Shown: positions 50,943 to 60,994, counted from the first letter of the stretch. The stretch is 64,000 nucleotides of DNA from Mycobacterium sp. ST-F2 (GCF_001905655.1 NZ_JMHT01000023.1:1-64000); one strand, 5' to 3'. The notes: generated by a model from the sequence alone, not told the origin. Numbers and translations: made by a program.

Positions 50943-52004
50943 CTACAGCGACAGCGGAAATCCGTCGGCGACTGCCACGGCCAATTCCAGCAACGCATCC
51001 CTGGTGTCCGGCCGGAGCCGGTCCAGACTGACCTCGGCCCCCTCTTCCAGGTGCGGATCGAACGGCACCACCTGCACTGCCCGGCACCGGCGGCCGAAGT
51101 GGTCGACCACCTTGCGCAGATCGACCTTGCCGGAGCGCGGCCGCACCGCGTTGACCACCGCGACGGCGTTGCGCACCAGCTCCTGATGACCGTGGGCATC
51201 GAGCCAGTCGAGCGTCGCCGCGGCGCTGCGGGCCCCGTCGACCGAGCCTGAACTGATCACGACGAGCACGTCGGCGTGCGCGAGCACCGCGCCCATCGCC
51301 GAGTGCAGCATGCCGGTGCCGCAGTCCGTGAGCACCAGGCGGTAGTACGGCTGCAGCACCGCCAGCGTGCGGGCGTAGTCCTGCGAGCTGAACGCCTCCG
51401 ACACCGCCGGGTCGCTCTCCGACGCCAGCACCTCGAGCTGGCTCTCACCGCGCGAGGTGTAGTTGCGGACGTCGCTGTAGCTTGAGATGCCCTCGGCGTC
51501 GCGCAGCAGATGGCGGACGGTCGCCGGCGTCTCCAGCGGCACCTTCTGGCTGAGCGTGCCGCGGTCCGGGTTCGCGTCCACCGCGATGACCCGGTCGCCG
51601 CGGATCGACGCGAACGTCGCACCCAGCGTCGCGGTGATGGTCGTCTTACCCACGCCGCCCTTCAGGGACAGCACCGCGATCCGGTAGCAGTCCCGCAGCG
51701 GGCGGTTGATCTGCGCCGTCAGCCGGGCGCGGTGCAGGGTCTGGGGACTGTCGCCGGGGTTGAGCAGCGTGCCCGTCGCGTAGTACAGCGCCTTGCGCCA
51801 GCCGGACGACGGCGCACGGCTCGGCCGGCTCAGCAGCGCGACCGTGGCAGGGTCCAGACTCCGCGGCTTCGCGGGCGTCGGCGCCACGACAGGCGTCACC
51901 GCATGCGCGATGACGATGCGGGCCTCCGGCGCCGCGGTGGGCGTCGCGGCAGCGACGGGATCGGCCGGGTCCTTGAACCGGCCCTGGGCGCGGAAAGAAG
52001 TCAT
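50943..52004 (-). CDS. MinD/ParA-like ATPase (Rv0530-like)
   Basis: This 353-residue P-loop ATPase of the SIMIBI class has a deviant Walker A LSLKGGVGKTTI near residue 115, VIAVDANPDRGTLSQK (Walker A'), and LVLTDCGTGM (Walker B). An Ala/Pro-rich N-terminal tail of about 85 residues precedes it, as in mycobacterial EspI-like proteins. It may position a partner at the membrane or act with type VII secretion, but no partner gene is adjacent. ATG at 52004 is preferred over the GTG at 52010. It lies 28 bp after ccsB on the same strand. Confidence 0.83.
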   Translation of the reverse strand: MTSFRAQGRFKDPADPVAAATPTAAPEARIVIAHAVTPVVAPTPAKPRSLDPATVALLSRPSRAPSSGWRKALYYATGTLLNPGDSPQTLHRARLTAQINRPLRDCYRIAVLSLKGGVGKTTITATLGATFASIRGDRVIAVDANPDRGTLSQKVPLETPATVRHLLRDAEGISSYSDVRNYTSRGESQLEVLASESDPAVSEAFSSQDYARTLAVLQPYYRLVLTDCGTGMLHSAMGAVLAHADVLVVISSGSVDGARSAAATLDWLDAHGHQELVRNAVAVVNAVRPRSGKVDLRKVVDHFGRRCRAVQVVPFDPHLEEGAEVSLDRLRPDTRDALLELAVAVADGFPLSL

Positions 52005-52032
52005 GGTCACCCGCGGTATCTGATCTGTCGGC

Positions 52033-52995
52033 TCAGCCGACGCCGGCGTACGAGTGCAGGCCGACCGTCACCAGGTTGATGAAGAACAGGTTGAACACCA
52101 TCGCCACGAAGCCGACGACGTTGATCCATGCCGCCTTCTTGTCACGCCAGCCCGCGGTGGACCGGGCGTGCAGGTACGCGGCGTAGACGACCCAGGCGAC
52201 GAACGACACCGTCTCCTTGGGGTCCCAGCCCCAGTAGCGGCCCCACGCCTCCTCGGCCCAGATGGCGCCGAAGATGACGCCGAACCCGAAGATCGGGAAC
52301 GCGAAGATCGTGGTGCGGTAGGCGATGCGGTCCAGGGTCTGGGCATCGGGCAGGCGCTGGATCATGCGACCAAAGCCGTTGTCCTGCACGGCCAGCGGCG
52401 ACATCTTCAGCAGGAACAGGATGCTGGCGACGCCGGCGACCAGGAACACGCCGGAACCGATGCTGACCACCGAGACGTGGATGGGCAGCCAGTACGACTG
52501 CAGCGCGGGCATCACGGGCGCGGCGTTGGTGTACAGCCACTTCCCCGACACCGACAGCAGGATCAGCTCGGGCACCAGCACGAAAACCCACAGCGCGCGG
52601 AACTGCGGCTTGCGCAGGACGACTGCCGCCGCGATCAGCCCGCAGAAGCTGGTCAGGTTGATGAACTCGTACATGTTGCCCCACGGCACGCGCGTGGTGG
52701 CCAGGCCGCGCAGCACGATGCACGCGAACAGCATCGCGATGCCGACGTACACGAGGGCCAGGCCGACCCGGCCGATGCGCTCGTCGGCCGTGCGCGTCGG
52801 GTCGTCGATCACGACGCCCGGCGTCATGCTGTCGGCGCCCACCCCGACCAGTTCCCGACTCTCGACCTTGCGGCCCCGGCTGTACGCCAACTCGACCGCG
52901 AGCAGCAGCAGGGCACCGACCAGCACCACGACCGACGTGGTGAAGGCCCAGTCCGAGTACCGGGCCAGGTCGATGTCGATGTGCTCTGTATTCAT
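52033..52995 (-). CDS. ccsB: Cytochrome c assembly protein CcsB/CcsA (haem handling)
   Basis: This 320-residue integral membrane protein of system II cytochrome c maturation brings haem to the outer face for attachment to apocytochromes. It has about eight helices and the WWD-type haem motif WAEEAWGRYWGWDPKE near 245-260. The conserved histidines are in PIHVSVVS and LHARS. The ATG at 52995 overlaps the resB stop by four bases. It is the last gene of hemL-pgm-resA-ccdA-resB-ccsB, matching Rv0524-Rv0529. Confidence 0.94.
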   Translation of the reverse strand: MNTEHIDIDLARYSDWAFTTSVVVLVGALLLLAVELAYSRGRKVESRELVGVGADSMTPGVVIDDPTRTADERIGRVGLALVYVGIAMLFACIVLRGLATTRVPWGNMYEFINLTSFCGLIAAAVVLRKPQFRALWVFVLVPELILLSVSGKWLYTNAAPVMPALQSYWLPIHVSVVSIGSGVFLVAGVASILFLLKMSPLAVQDNGFGRMIQRLPDAQTLDRIAYRTTIFAFPIFGFGVIFGAIWAEEAWGRYWGWDPKETVSFVAWVVYAAYLHARSTAGWRDKKAAWINVVGFVAMVFNLFFINLVTVGLHSYAGVG

Positions 52996-54539
52996 CGCTT
53001 GTCCTCAATCAACCGCTCAGTGAGCTTCTCGAACTCGTCGCCCCACCCCGAGTTGTCCGTGCGGGCCAGGCCGCCGAGCTCGACGTCGACGGTACCCGGC
53101 CCGGCCGACACGATCCGAATCCAAATGCGGCGGCGGCGCACCACCAACGACACCAGCAGCCCCGCCATCATCGTCAGCGCGAACACCAGCACCCACACCT
53201 GCGCCGGGTCGTGCGACACCTGCACGTTGATGAACGGCACGGCGCCGTCGAACTTGATGACGGTGCCGTCGTCCAGCTTGGTCTGCTCGCCGGCCTTGAG
53301 GTTGACGCGCGCCTGCTTGGTGAGCCGCTTCTGCTCGATGAGGCTGGGGTCCAGCGAGAACAATGACTGCGGCTTACCGCTGTCCAGGCCGCTGTCGCCG
53401 CGGTAGATGTCGATGGCCACCGCGGGCGCGTTCATCGCCGGGAAGCTCGAGGACAGCAGCTTGCCGTCGAGCTCGGCGGTCGGGGCGAACAGCCCCTGGA
53501 TGGCGATCTGATGCTTGCGCCGCTCGCGGTCGTCGGGGTAGCTGCCGCCCGGCGGGTCGATGCGCGCGACGCCCGAGGACAGCAGTGTCAGCGCGTTCTC
53601 GGGCTTCCACTGCACTGTCGACGTGCGGGTCTGGCCGTTCGGGAACGTGACGGTGAAGGTCGGCGCGTAGCCGTGCCCCTGCAGGTAGATGCGTTCGCCG
53701 CCGATCCGCAGCGGGTGGTTGACCTCCAGCCGGTACGGCCGCCAGGTGCCGCTGACCAGGTCGGCGCCCTCCTGGTAGTCGATGTTCGCCGCGAAGGCCG
53801 TGGCCTGCCCGCTGGGCAGGTACCGGGCGTCGAAGTCGTGTACGCGCAGGCAGCTGGGGTGCAGCGACGTGCCGTCGACGACGTTGCCGGCACGGAACGA
53901 GTCGAACGCGGCCGGCGACGCCGAGCAGAACCCGGGCCCGCCGTCGGCGATGACGATGACGTTGCCCTCGTAACCGAACATCTTGCCGAACGCGATGGCC
54001 ACCAGCAGGCCCAGCAGCGAGAAGTGGAAGACGATGTTGCCGAACTCGCGCAGGTAGCCCTTCTCTGCCGAAATCTCGCGCGCGCCGTCGTCCAGTGTGC
54101 GGGTGGTCTGGCGCCAGCCCTTGAGCCGGGCGGCCATCCGGTCGGCGACGGCGTCGGGCTCGCCGGGGACGGCGGCTTCGGCGTGCTTGGGCAGCCGTGC
54201 CAGGTTCCGCGGCGCGGGTACCGGCACGGCGCGCAGGCTGCGGACGTGCTCGATCATGCGCGGCGTCAGACAGCCCACGAGCGAGATGAACAGCAGCACG
54301 TAGATCGAGGTGAACCAGAAGCTCGAGAACACCGAGAACGCCTGCACCTTGTCGAGCCACGGCCCGATCGTCGGATGCTGCGCCAGGTACTCGTCGACCT
54401 TGCCGGCGTTGAGCGAACGCTGCGGCAGCAGCGCGCCCGGGATGGCGCCAAGCGCCAGCAGGAACAGCAGCACCAGCGCGGTGCCCATCGACGTCAGCGT
54501 CCGCCAGGTGTTGCGGAACAGCGCGAAAACCCGTGCCAT
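52992..54539 (-). CDS. resB: Cytochrome c biogenesis protein ResB
   Basis: This 515-residue protein is the partner of CcsB in system II. Helices lie at about 10-35, 75-95 and 170-190, then a large extracytoplasmic domain (about 200-450), and a last helix near 455-475. GAIPGALLPQRSLN is typical of the first loop. ATG at 54539 shares its A with the ccdA stop (TGATG), so translation is coupled. The longer frame to 54602 lies inside ccdA and was rejected. Confidence 0.93.
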   Translation of the reverse strand: MARVFALFRNTWRTLTSMGTALVLLFLLALGAIPGALLPQRSLNAGKVDEYLAQHPTIGPWLDKVQAFSVFSSFWFTSIYVLLFISLVGCLTPRMIEHVRSLRAVPVPAPRNLARLPKHAEAAVPGEPDAVADRMAARLKGWRQTTRTLDDGAREISAEKGYLREFGNIVFHFSLLGLLVAIAFGKMFGYEGNVIVIADGGPGFCSASPAAFDSFRAGNVVDGTSLHPSCLRVHDFDARYLPSGQATAFAANIDYQEGADLVSGTWRPYRLEVNHPLRIGGERIYLQGHGYAPTFTVTFPNGQTRTSTVQWKPENALTLLSSGVARIDPPGGSYPDDRERRKHQIAIQGLFAPTAELDGKLLSSSFPAMNAPAVAIDIYRGDSGLDSGKPQSLFSLDPSLIEQKRLTKQARVNLKAGEQTKLDDGTVIKFDGAVPFINVQVSHDPAQVWVLVFALTMMAGLLVSLVVRRRRIWIRIVSAGPGTVDVELGGLARTDNSGWGDEFEKLTERLIEDKR

Positions 54540-55309
54540 CAGATCGGGAGCCTCACGTTGCTGACGAAGGCGTCGCGCACCCACGAGGTGAAGTCGTTCC
54601 ACACGCCCGTGACGAGCGCGGTGCCGACGACGATCAGCAGCAGACCGCCGAAAATCTGGATGGCGCGGGTGTGCCGGCGCAGCCAGCCCAGGCCCTGCAC
54701 CGCGCGGGCCGACCCGAAGGCCAACAGCACGAACGGAATTCCGAGACCCAGGCAGTACGCGATCACCAGCGCGACGCCGCGGGCGACGCTGGCGCCGTCA
54801 CTGGCCGAGGCCACCGCGATGACGCCGGTGAGCGTCGGGCCCAGGCACGGCGTCCACCCCAGCCCGAACACCGCACCCAGCAAGGGCGCGCCGACGACCG
54901 TCGACACCTGGCGCGGCGTGAACCGCACCTGACGCTGCAACGCCGGCACCAGTCCGATGAACACCAGGCCCATCAGCACCGTGATGACGCCGCCGATGCG
55001 TTGCAGCAGAAGCTGATTGGCGATGAGCGTCGTGGTCAGGCCGAGCACCGCGACCGCGCCCATGAGGAACACCGCGGTGAAGCCCGCGACGAACAGCGCC
55101 GCGGCGCCGGCCACACGCCAGCGCGCGGTACGCACTTTTGTTGTCCCCTCAGCGTCATCCACACCGACCACCGCAGCCAGATACGACAGGTACCCGGGGA
55201 CCAGCGGCACCACGCACGGCGAGGCGAACGACACCAGTCCGGCCAGCACGCTCACCCCGAGCGCCACCAACAGCGGTCCGGCGGCTGCGGTTTCGGCGAA
55301 TCCGGTCAT
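54539..55309 (-). CDS. ccdA: Thiol-disulfide interchange membrane protein CcdA
   Basis: This 256-residue DsbD-type membrane protein passes electrons from cytoplasmic thioredoxin to the extracytoplasmic ResA-like protein. It has six helices. The paired cysteines are in [13 protein letters not shown] near the N-terminus and [13 protein letters not shown] near 150. The ATG at 55309 overlaps the resA stop by four bases, and its own stop overlaps resB. Confidence 0.94.
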   Translation of the reverse strand: MTGFAETAAAGPLLVALGVSVLAGLVSFASPCVVPLVPGYLSYLAAVVGVDDAEGTTKVRTARWRVAGAAALFVAGFTAVFLMGAVAVLGLTTTLIANQLLLQRIGGVITVLMGLVFIGLVPALQRQVRFTPRQVSTVVGAPLLGAVFGLGWTPCLGPTLTGVIAVASASDGASVARGVALVIAYCLGLGIPFVLLAFGSARAVQGLGWLRRHTRAIQIFGGLLLIVVGTALVTGVWNDFTSWVRDAFVSNVRLPI

Positions 55310-55917
55310 GCCTTGCCCTCTTTGGCGAGCCGCTCGACGACGGGCTTGAGGTCCTCGGCCAGCAGTTCCCGCAGGAACACCGCGGCCACCCGGTGCTGAC
55401 GGTCGAGCACCAGCGTCGACGGGATGACCGTCGTCGGGTACTTGCCGCCGAACGCGATCATGGTGCGCATCGCCGGGTCGTAGATGGACGGGAACGTCAC
55501 CTTGTGGTCGACGACGAAGTCAACGGCGGCCTGCCGGTTGTTGTCGCGCACGTCGATGCCGAGGAACGCGACGCCCTGCGCCTTGGTCTGCTCGTACACC
55601 TTCTCCAGCTCGGCGATCTCCGAGCGGCACGGGCCACACCACTGACCCCACACGTTGATCACCACGACCTGGCTGGAAAAGTCTTCCAGGGACAAGGTTT
55701 TCGACGGATCCGTGAGCGACGGACCGCGCACCGCACCCGGCTTGCCGCGGTTCGCCGGCGGGTCGTAGAAGATGTCGGTCTTGCCGCCCGGCGCCACGAA
55801 CTCGAAGGTGCCGCCCTGCGCGACGGCGTCGTCACCGGTGGAGCAGCCGACGAGCAGCACGGCCGTCGTCAGGACGGCCGCCATCACTGCCCCGGCACGG
55901 GCCACCAGCGAAGTCAC
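55306..55917 (-). CDS. resA: ResA-like thiol-disulfide oxidoreductase lipoprotein
   Basis: This 203-residue exported thioredoxin-fold lipoprotein reduces the haem-binding cysteines of apocytochrome c. It has a signal peptide with lipobox LLVGC (Cys25), the redox motif WCGPC (Cys94, Cys97), and cis-Pro in [12 protein letters not shown] at 55917 overlaps the preceding stop by four bases (GTGA). The longer frame lies in the pgm gene and was rejected. It corresponds to Rv0526. Confidence 0.93.
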   Translation of the reverse strand: MTSLVARAGAVMAAVLTTAVLLVGCSTGDDAVAQGGTFEFVAPGGKTDIFYDPPANRGKPGAVRGPSLTDPSKTLSLEDFSSQVVVINVWGQWCGPCRSEIAELEKVYEQTKAQGVAFLGIDVRDNNRQAAVDFVVDHKVTFPSIYDPAMRTMIAFGGKYPTTVIPSTLVLDRQHRVAAVFLRELLAEDLKPVVERLAKEGKA

Positions 55918-56522
55918 TGTCCGGCCAGCTCCGAATATCCCCAGCCGACCATCTGGTCGCCATGGAAGTAGAACGACGTCACCGACGCCAGGTTGCACAT
56001 CCGCTTGGTCGGGAAGTGGTGCAGGTTCTTGCCGAGCATCGCGCGGCGCAGCGTCTCCACCGGCAGCTGATGGCTGACGCACACCGCCTCGTGCCCCATG
56101 CCCTTGATCCGGGCGCGGTCCACCGCGGCCGTCATGCGCGCCGCGATGTGCTTGTACGGCTCGCCCCACGACGGGGTCTTGGGGTCGCGCAGGTGCCACC
56201 AGTTCCGCGGGTCGCGCAGGGCACCGTCACCCGGCGAGACGCGCTGTCCCTCAAACACATTCGTCGACTCGATGAGCTCGGGATCGGTGTCGATGGGCAG
56301 TCCGTGCCGGGCCGCGATGGGCGTCGCCGTCTCCTGCGCGCGCTCCAGCGGCGAAGCAACGACGTAGACGATGTCGCGCTCGGCCAGCCAGCCGGCGACC
56401 GCCGCGGCCTGTGCCTGCCCACGCTCGGACAGATGAAAATTGGGCTTGCGGCCGTAGAGGATCTTGTCCGGGTTGTGGACCTCGCCGTGCCGCATCACGT
56501 GCACGATCGTCTTGTCGGTCAT
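55914..56522 (-). CDS. Histidine phosphatase/phosphoglycerate mutase-like protein (Rv0525-like)
   Basis: This is a 202-residue histidine-phosphatase-superfamily protein. The phosphorylated His is in VMRHGEVHN, the second Arg is in SPLERAQET, and the second His in CVSHQLPVE. It is probably a phosphatase rather than a glycolytic mutase. The substrate is unknown. The ATG at 56522 overlaps the hemL stop by four bases and AGGAG precedes it. It is second in the haem/cytochrome c operon, which suggests but does not show a role there. Confidence 0.87.
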   Translation of the reverse strand: MTDKTIVHVMRHGEVHNPDKILYGRKPNFHLSERGQAQAAAVAGWLAERDIVYVVASPLERAQETATPIAARHGLPIDTDPELIESTNVFEGQRVSPGDGALRDPRNWWHLRDPKTPSWGEPYKHIAARMTAAVDRARIKGMGHEAVCVSHQLPVETLRRAMLGKNLHHFPTKRMCNLASVTSFYFHGDQMVGWGYSELAGQ

Positions 56523-57823
56523 GCGGGCTCCTGAGCTTGGGCGGCGGCCTGCGCGGCAGGGGGCAGCGCGTCGGCGATCCGGTCGAACGCAGCGTCGTCG
56601 AGTGCGGCCGAGACGAACCAGGTTTCGAAGGCACTGCACGGCGGGTAGATCCCGGCGTCGAGCAGGGCGTGGAAGAACGCCGGGTAGCGCCAGGTCTCGG
56701 TCGCCTTGGCGGATGCGAAGTCGGTGACGGGCGCGTCGCCGAAGAACACCGTCAGGAAGTTTCCGGCACGCGAAATCCGGTGCGCCACAGAGGCTTCGGT
56801 GAGCGCGTCGGACAGCAGCCCGGACAGCCGGTCGGCGTTGGCATCGAGGGCACGGTAGACGGCGTCGTCGGCGGCGCGCAGCGTGGCCAGGCCCGCGGCC
56901 ATAGCGACCGGGTTCCCCGCCAGCGTCCCGGCCTGGTAAACGGGGCCCAGCGGGGCGAGGCGTTCCATCACCTCGGCGCGGCCACCGAACGCGGCGGCCG
57001 GCAGGCCACCGCTCATCACCTTGCCGAACGTGAACAGGTCGGCGGCGACGGGATCGAGTCCGTACCAGCCGCCACGGCTGACGCGGAAGCCCGTCATCAC
57101 CTCGTCGATGATGAGCAGCGCGCCGTGCTCGGCGGTGATCTGCCGCAGCGCGGCGTTGTAGCCCGCGGCCGGCGGGACGGTGCCCATGTTGCCGGGGCTG
57201 GCCTCGGTGATGACGCAGGCGATCTGGTCACCGGCCGCGGCGAAGGCCTGGCGCACCGCCTCGACGTCGTTGTACGGCAGCACGATGGTGTCGGCGGCGG
57301 CCGCCCCGGTGACGCCCGGCGACGACGGCAGCCCCAGCGTCGCGATGCCGGAGCCGGCGTCGGCCAGCAGGGCGTCGCTGTGGCCGTGGTAGCAGCCGGA
57401 GAACTTGATGATCTTGGGCCGGCCGGTGAAGCCGCGGGCCAGCCGGATGGCACTCATGGTGGCCTCGGTGCCCGAGTTCACGAAGCGGATGCGCTCGACG
57501 GGCGCGACCCGGTCGATGATCTCGCGCGCCAGCTCGGTCTCGGCGGGCGTCGGGGCGCCGAACGACAGGCCGTTGACGGCCGTGGTCTGCACCGCTTCGA
57601 CGACGGCCGGGTGGGCGTGGCCCAGGATCATCGGCCCCCACGAGCACACCAGGTCGACGTACCGGTTGCCGTCGGCGTCGGTCAGCCAGTAGCCATTGGC
57701 CGAGGTGATGAAGCGAGGGGTACCGCCGACCGAGCTGAAGGCCCGCACAGGCGAGTTGACCCCGCCGGGGATCACGGTCGACGCGTCGGCGAACAGTTTC
57801 GCGGAGACGTCGGTAGAGCGCAT
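56519..57823 (-). CDS. hemL: Glutamate-1-semialdehyde 2,1-aminomutase HemL
   Basis: This 434-residue PLP enzyme makes 5-aminolevulinate for haem in the C5 pathway. It shows [54 protein letters not shown] and the PLP lysine in [11 protein letters not shown] at 57823 ([11 protein letters not shown]) is chosen. A further in-frame GTG/ATG exists upstream to 57859. It leads the six-gene operon that ends with ccsB, joining haem supply to cytochrome c assembly, each junction overlapping by 1-4 bases. Confidence 0.94.
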   Translation of the reverse strand: MRSTDVSAKLFADASTVIPGGVNSPVRAFSSVGGTPRFITSANGYWLTDADGNRYVDLVCSWGPMILGHAHPAVVEAVQTTAVNGLSFGAPTPAETELAREIIDRVAPVERIRFVNSGTEATMSAIRLARGFTGRPKIIKFSGCYHGHSDALLADAGSGIATLGLPSSPGVTGAAAADTIVLPYNDVEAVRQAFAAAGDQIACVITEASPGNMGTVPPAAGYNAALRQITAEHGALLIIDEVMTGFRVSRGGWYGLDPVAADLFTFGKVMSGGLPAAAFGGRAEVMERLAPLGPVYQAGTLAGNPVAMAAGLATLRAADDAVYRALDANADRLSGLLSDALTEASVAHRISRAGNFLTVFFGDAPVTDFASAKATETWRYPAFFHALLDAGIYPPCSAFETWFVSAALDDAAFDRIADALPPAAQAAAQAQEPA

Positions 57824-57885
57824 GGCCACCAGTGTCCCAGCCGCGCGCGAATGGACCAACTACAGGGTGTAGGAGCTGGCTCACG

Positions 57886-58088
57886 TTGGCGTGGGTCCGC
57901 GGCCGGTGACAGCCGAGATGGGCGAAATGGTCGCTCGACAGGACGCCCGAGCAGCCAATTGGTCAATGTCGACAGCGGGCAACCCACGGGCTACCCCACC
58001 AGCCACACGGGCCACTCCTGTGAGGCTCTCCCCCGACACCTTTCGCCCGGAGCCGTCAACTTTCCTTGACGTCAAGGAAAGTTGACGG
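57886..58088 (+). repeat. Dispersed repeat copy B ending in a perfect 36-bp palindrome
   Basis: This stretch fills most of the 393-bp gap between hemL and the next gene. It is related to 3740-3914: shared TTGGCGTG, then GAGATG with CGAAATGGTCG, an AGCCA block and a CACCT...GGAG block. The end (58053-58088) is a perfect palindrome with 18-bp arms beginning CCGTCAACTTTCCTTGAC. A 64-codon frame runs through it (57891-58085) but has no RBS, and the codon frame is not kept through the palindrome in copy A. It may be a small mobile or structured-RNA element. The remaining bases to 58216 hold nothing that I recognise. Confidence 0.62.
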
Positions 58089-58216
58089 GCTGAGATCGCA
58101 CGTGTCATCAGAGATACGACACGCCTGAGCCGACACGCCGACGTCTCCCCCAACGTGCCGCCAGAGCGCCAGAACAGCCGGGAAGGCGATCTGTGTGCAC
58201 CGTCGCGGTACGTCCG

Positions 58217-58603
58217 CTAGTTCTGCGGCGTCAGCTTGAAGACCGGGTGGTCGGCGTCGTCGGGCAGCTCGCGCCAGTACTGCTCGACGACCTTGCCCGC
58301 CAGCGGCCGGTACGCCGCGATGATCGGCGCCCGGTCCGCCACCGGTACCTCACTGGCCAGGTAGTTCTTCTTGCCGAGCGCCACCACCGGGTTCTCCCGG
58401 ACGTTCTTCACCCACGCCGACTCGCCACGCGTCGACACCAGGTACTTCACCCCAGCCACCTCCGGCACGACGACCGGGATGCGCTGTGGCACATGGTTCG
58501 AGCTTCGGGTGACCGTCAGGGTCTGGCTGCCACCGATACCGGTCAGCCGCGCGATCGGGTTGAAGACATGGACGACGAACCACGGCGGCTTGAGGTAGGC
58601 CAT
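58217..58603 (-). CDS. Ddn-like F420-type nitroreductase family protein, second copy
   Basis: This 128-residue split-barrel protein of the deazaflavin-dependent nitroreductase family has VTRSSNHVPQRIPVVVPEV in place of the usual GRKSG block, then STRGESAWVKNVRENPVVALG. The altered basic loop may mean weaker or different F420 binding. It lies 16 bp downstream of the aminotransferase gene on the same strand. TACGCT (58616-58611) lies 7 nt before its ATG, so it may also have its own leaderless promoter. Confidence 0.8.
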   Translation of the reverse strand: MAYLKPPWFVVHVFNPIARLTGIGGSQTLTVTRSSNHVPQRIPVVVPEVAGVKYLVSTRGESAWVKNVRENPVVALGKKNYLASEVPVADRAPIIAAYRPLAGKVVEQYWRELPDDADHPVFKLTPQN

Positions 58604-58619
58604 GCGCCAAAGCGTATGG

Positions 58620-59948
58620 CTATACCGCGCTCAGCGCATCGTCCAGAATGTCCAGCCCGCGCTTGGCGTCGTCGATGCTGATGTTGCACGGCGGCACCAG
58701 GTGGAAGCGGTTGTAGTTCATGAACAGCAACAGGCCGTTCTGCTTGGCCCGCGCGTTGATGGCACCCATCTCGGGCGACGAACCGCCGTACGGCGCCAGC
58801 GGCTCCTTGGTGGCGCGGTCCTTGACCAGTTCGACGGCCCAGAACACGCCCAGACCGCGGACGTCACCGATGATGTCGTGCTTGTCGGCCAGCGCCGCCA
58901 GGCCCGGACCGAACACGTCGGTGCCGATCAGCTCGGCGTTCTCGACGATCTTCTCGTCGTGCATCGCCGTGATGGTCGCGACGGACGCCGCACACGCCAG
59001 CGGGTGGCCCGAGTAGGTGAGGCCGCCGCCGTACGGCTGGTCCAGGAAGCGCTCGAGGATCTTGTCGCTGACGATGACGCCGCCGAGCGGGACGTAGCCG
59101 GAGTTGACGCCCTTGGCGAACGTGATGAGGTCCGGGGTGACGTTGTAGTTGTCGAGCGCGAACCACTTGCCGGTGCGGCCGAAACCGGCCATGACCTCGT
59201 CGAGGATCATCACGATGCCGTACTGGTCGCACAGCTCGCGCACGCCCTGCAGGTAGCCGGGCGGCGGCGGCATGATGCCGACGGTGCCGGGCACCGACTC
59301 GAGGATGATCGCGGCGAACGCGCTCGGGCCTTCGAACTCGATGACCGACCGCAGGTGCGCCAGGGCGCGCTCGGACTCTTCCTCCTGCGTCAGCGAATTG
59401 AACTGGCTGCGGTACAGGAACGGGCCGAAGAAGTGCGTGGTGCCCTCGGTGCCGTAGTCGTTGCCCCAGCGGCGGACGTCGCCGGTGAGGTTGACCGTCA
59501 GCGCGGTGCCGCCGTGGTAGCTGCGGTAGGTCGACAACGTCTTGTAGCGGCCGGTGTACACGCGGGCCATGCGGATGGCGTGCTCGACGGCGTCGGCGCC
59601 ACCGTTGGTGAAGAACACCCGGTTGAAGCCCTCGGGGGCGACCTGGCAGATCAGGTCGGCGGCCGTGGCGCGGGCCTCGTTGGCATGCTGCGGCGCGATG
59701 GTGCACAGCTTGGCGGCCTGCTCGGCGATGGCGGCGACGACCTTGGGGTGCTGGTGGCCGATGTTGGTGTAGACGAGCTGGCTCGAGAAGTCGAGGAGAC
59801 GGTTGCCGTCACCGTCGATGAGGTAGCTACCCTCGGCGCCGGTGAAAACCATCGGGTCGAGCTTCCCCTGGGCCGACCACGAGTGGAATACGCGGCTGCG
59901 CTCCAGGTCATAGATCCGGCGGGCGTCAGCGTTGGCGGGCGCAGGCAT
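58620..59948 (-). CDS. Class III PLP aminotransferase
   Basis: This is a 442-residue fold-type I aminotransferase. GDGNRLLDFSSQLVYTNIGHQHPKV is the N-terminal block, TNGGADAVEHAIRMAR the cofactor phosphate loop, SYHGGT follows, ILDEVMAGFGRTG carries the conserved Asp, and the PLP lysine is in TFAKGVNSGYVPLGG. It belongs to the omega-amino-acid/pyruvate or taurine-type transaminases. The donor cannot be told. ATG at 59948 has GAGGAGGAA upstream. A Ddn-like gene follows 16 bp downstream. Confidence 0.88.
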   Translation of the reverse strand: MPAPANADARRIYDLERSRVFHSWSAQGKLDPMVFTGAEGSYLIDGDGNRLLDFSSQLVYTNIGHQHPKVVAAIAEQAAKLCTIAPQHANEARATAADLICQVAPEGFNRVFFTNGGADAVEHAIRMARVYTGRYKTLSTYRSYHGGTALTVNLTGDVRRWGNDYGTEGTTHFFGPFLYRSQFNSLTQEEESERALAHLRSVIEFEGPSAFAAIILESVPGTVGIMPPPPGYLQGVRELCDQYGIVMILDEVMAGFGRTGKWFALDNYNVTPDLITFAKGVNSGYVPLGGVIVSDKILERFLDQPYGGGLTYSGHPLACAASVATITAMHDEKIVENAELIGTDVFGPGLAALADKHDIIGDVRGLGVFWAVELVKDRATKEPLAPYGGSSPEMGAINARAKQNGLLLFMNYNRFHLVPPCNISIDDAKRGLDILDDALSAV

Positions 59949-60075
59949 GCATTCCTCCTCGGAGATGAATCAGCGGGTTACGGGCTGGTGTGCGACACAG
60001 CGTCGTCGCCGCTACCGGTCGGTAACTTTACTCGCTTCCCTGGCCGCCCCAACCACGATGGCGCACGATGGGGAC

Positions 60076-60456
60076 ATGCAGATTCCGCAGTCGGTCGCCC
60101 GGTTCAACCGTCGAGTCACCAACCCCATCCAACGGCTGTGGGCCGGCCGCGCGCCGACGTTCGTCATCCTCGAGCACGTCGGGCGCAAGTCCCGCAAGAC
60201 GTTCCGCACGCCGCTCACGGTGTTCACCACCGCCGACGGCTTCGCCATCCTGCTGACCTACGGCCCCGACCGCGACTGGCTCAAGAACATCACGAAGTCC
60301 GGCGGCGGCAAGCTCACCCGGCGCGGCCAGACTTACGACGTCGTCGACCCGCGGGTGGTGAGCAAGGAAGAAGCGGCCCCGCTCGTCACCGGAGCGCTAC
60401 GTAAGGTGTTCCCGCGCTTGCCTTTCGAGCAGGCGGTGCTGTTGCGCCGGGCCTAG
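60076..60456 (+). CDS. Ddn-like F420-type nitroreductase family protein, third copy
   Basis: This is a 126-residue protein: FVILEHVGRKSRKTFRTPLTVF contains the F420-phosphate-binding basic loop, and DRDWLKNITKSGGGKLTRRGQTYDV completes the split barrel. The N-terminus MQIPQSVARFNRRVTNP is the membrane-associating helix of the family. ATG at 60076 is chosen. The open frame further upstream lies in intergenic DNA. Its last four bases overlap the convergent CMD-family gene. Confidence 0.82.
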   Translation: MQIPQSVARFNRRVTNPIQRLWAGRAPTFVILEHVGRKSRKTFRTPLTVFTTADGFAILLTYGPDRDWLKNITKSGGGKLTRRGQTYDVVDPRVVSKEEAAPLVTGALRKVFPRLPFEQAVLLRRA

Positions 60457-60839
60457 CGCGTTTCGTCCAGTACCTGCTGCACCACGCGCATCGCGCTCAG
60501 CGCCGCGGGCGCGCCGCAGTAGCCCGTGGCGTGGATGATCGCCTCGACGATCTCCTCGCGGGTGAGGCCGTTGTTGAGGCCGCCCCGCACGTGGCCGGCG
60601 AGTTCCTCGTGGGCGCGCAGCGCGGTCAGCATGCCGAGGTTGAGCAGGCTGCGGTCGCGGCGGCTCAGCCCCGGCCGGTTCCACACCGCGTCCCAGACGT
60701 GCTCGGTGACGAAGCGCTGGATCGGCTCCGACTCGGTGCCGCTGGTGCGGGCCAGCGCGCGGTCGACGAACTCGTCGCCCATCACCTGGCGGCGGGTGGT
60801 GATCCCGGCGTCGAACGCCGAACCTGGCTCGCTGGTCAT
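60453..60839 (-). CDS. Carboxymuconolactone decarboxylase-family protein
   Basis: This is a 128-residue protein of the CMD/AhpD-like fold. RRDRSLLNLGMLTALRAHEELAGHVRG and EIVEAIIHATGYCGAPAAL are typical, with the His/Glu residues of gamma-carboxymuconolactone decarboxylases (PcaC) and only one Cys in the usual CxxC position, so a decarboxylase-like role is more likely than a peroxidase one. ATG at 60839 has AGAAGGA upstream. There is no pca operon around it. Confidence 0.83.
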   Translation of the reverse strand: MTSEPGSAFDAGITTRRQVMGDEFVDRALARTSGTESEPIQRFVTEHVWDAVWNRPGLSRRDRSLLNLGMLTALRAHEELAGHVRGGLNNGLTREEIVEAIIHATGYCGAPAALSAMRVVQQVLDETR

Positions 60840-60994
60840 CCCTGAGTCCTTCTCTCGATGTGGCTGCCGCCGACCGTAGCGCAGCACTCCGAGGCCGAAT
60901 TCGGTGAACACAACGCGATACCGGTCGCGGGTGACCCAGCTCTCAATTAGGTTCATGCCCGATTCACCTCACAGCCAACTGCCAGGAGCCATCG

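Noticed and set aside
57891..58085. 64-codon plus-strand frame in the repeat after hemL
   Set aside because: No RBS, low-complexity Pro/Ala/Thr content, and the frame through the palindrome is not kept in the related copy at 3740-3914.
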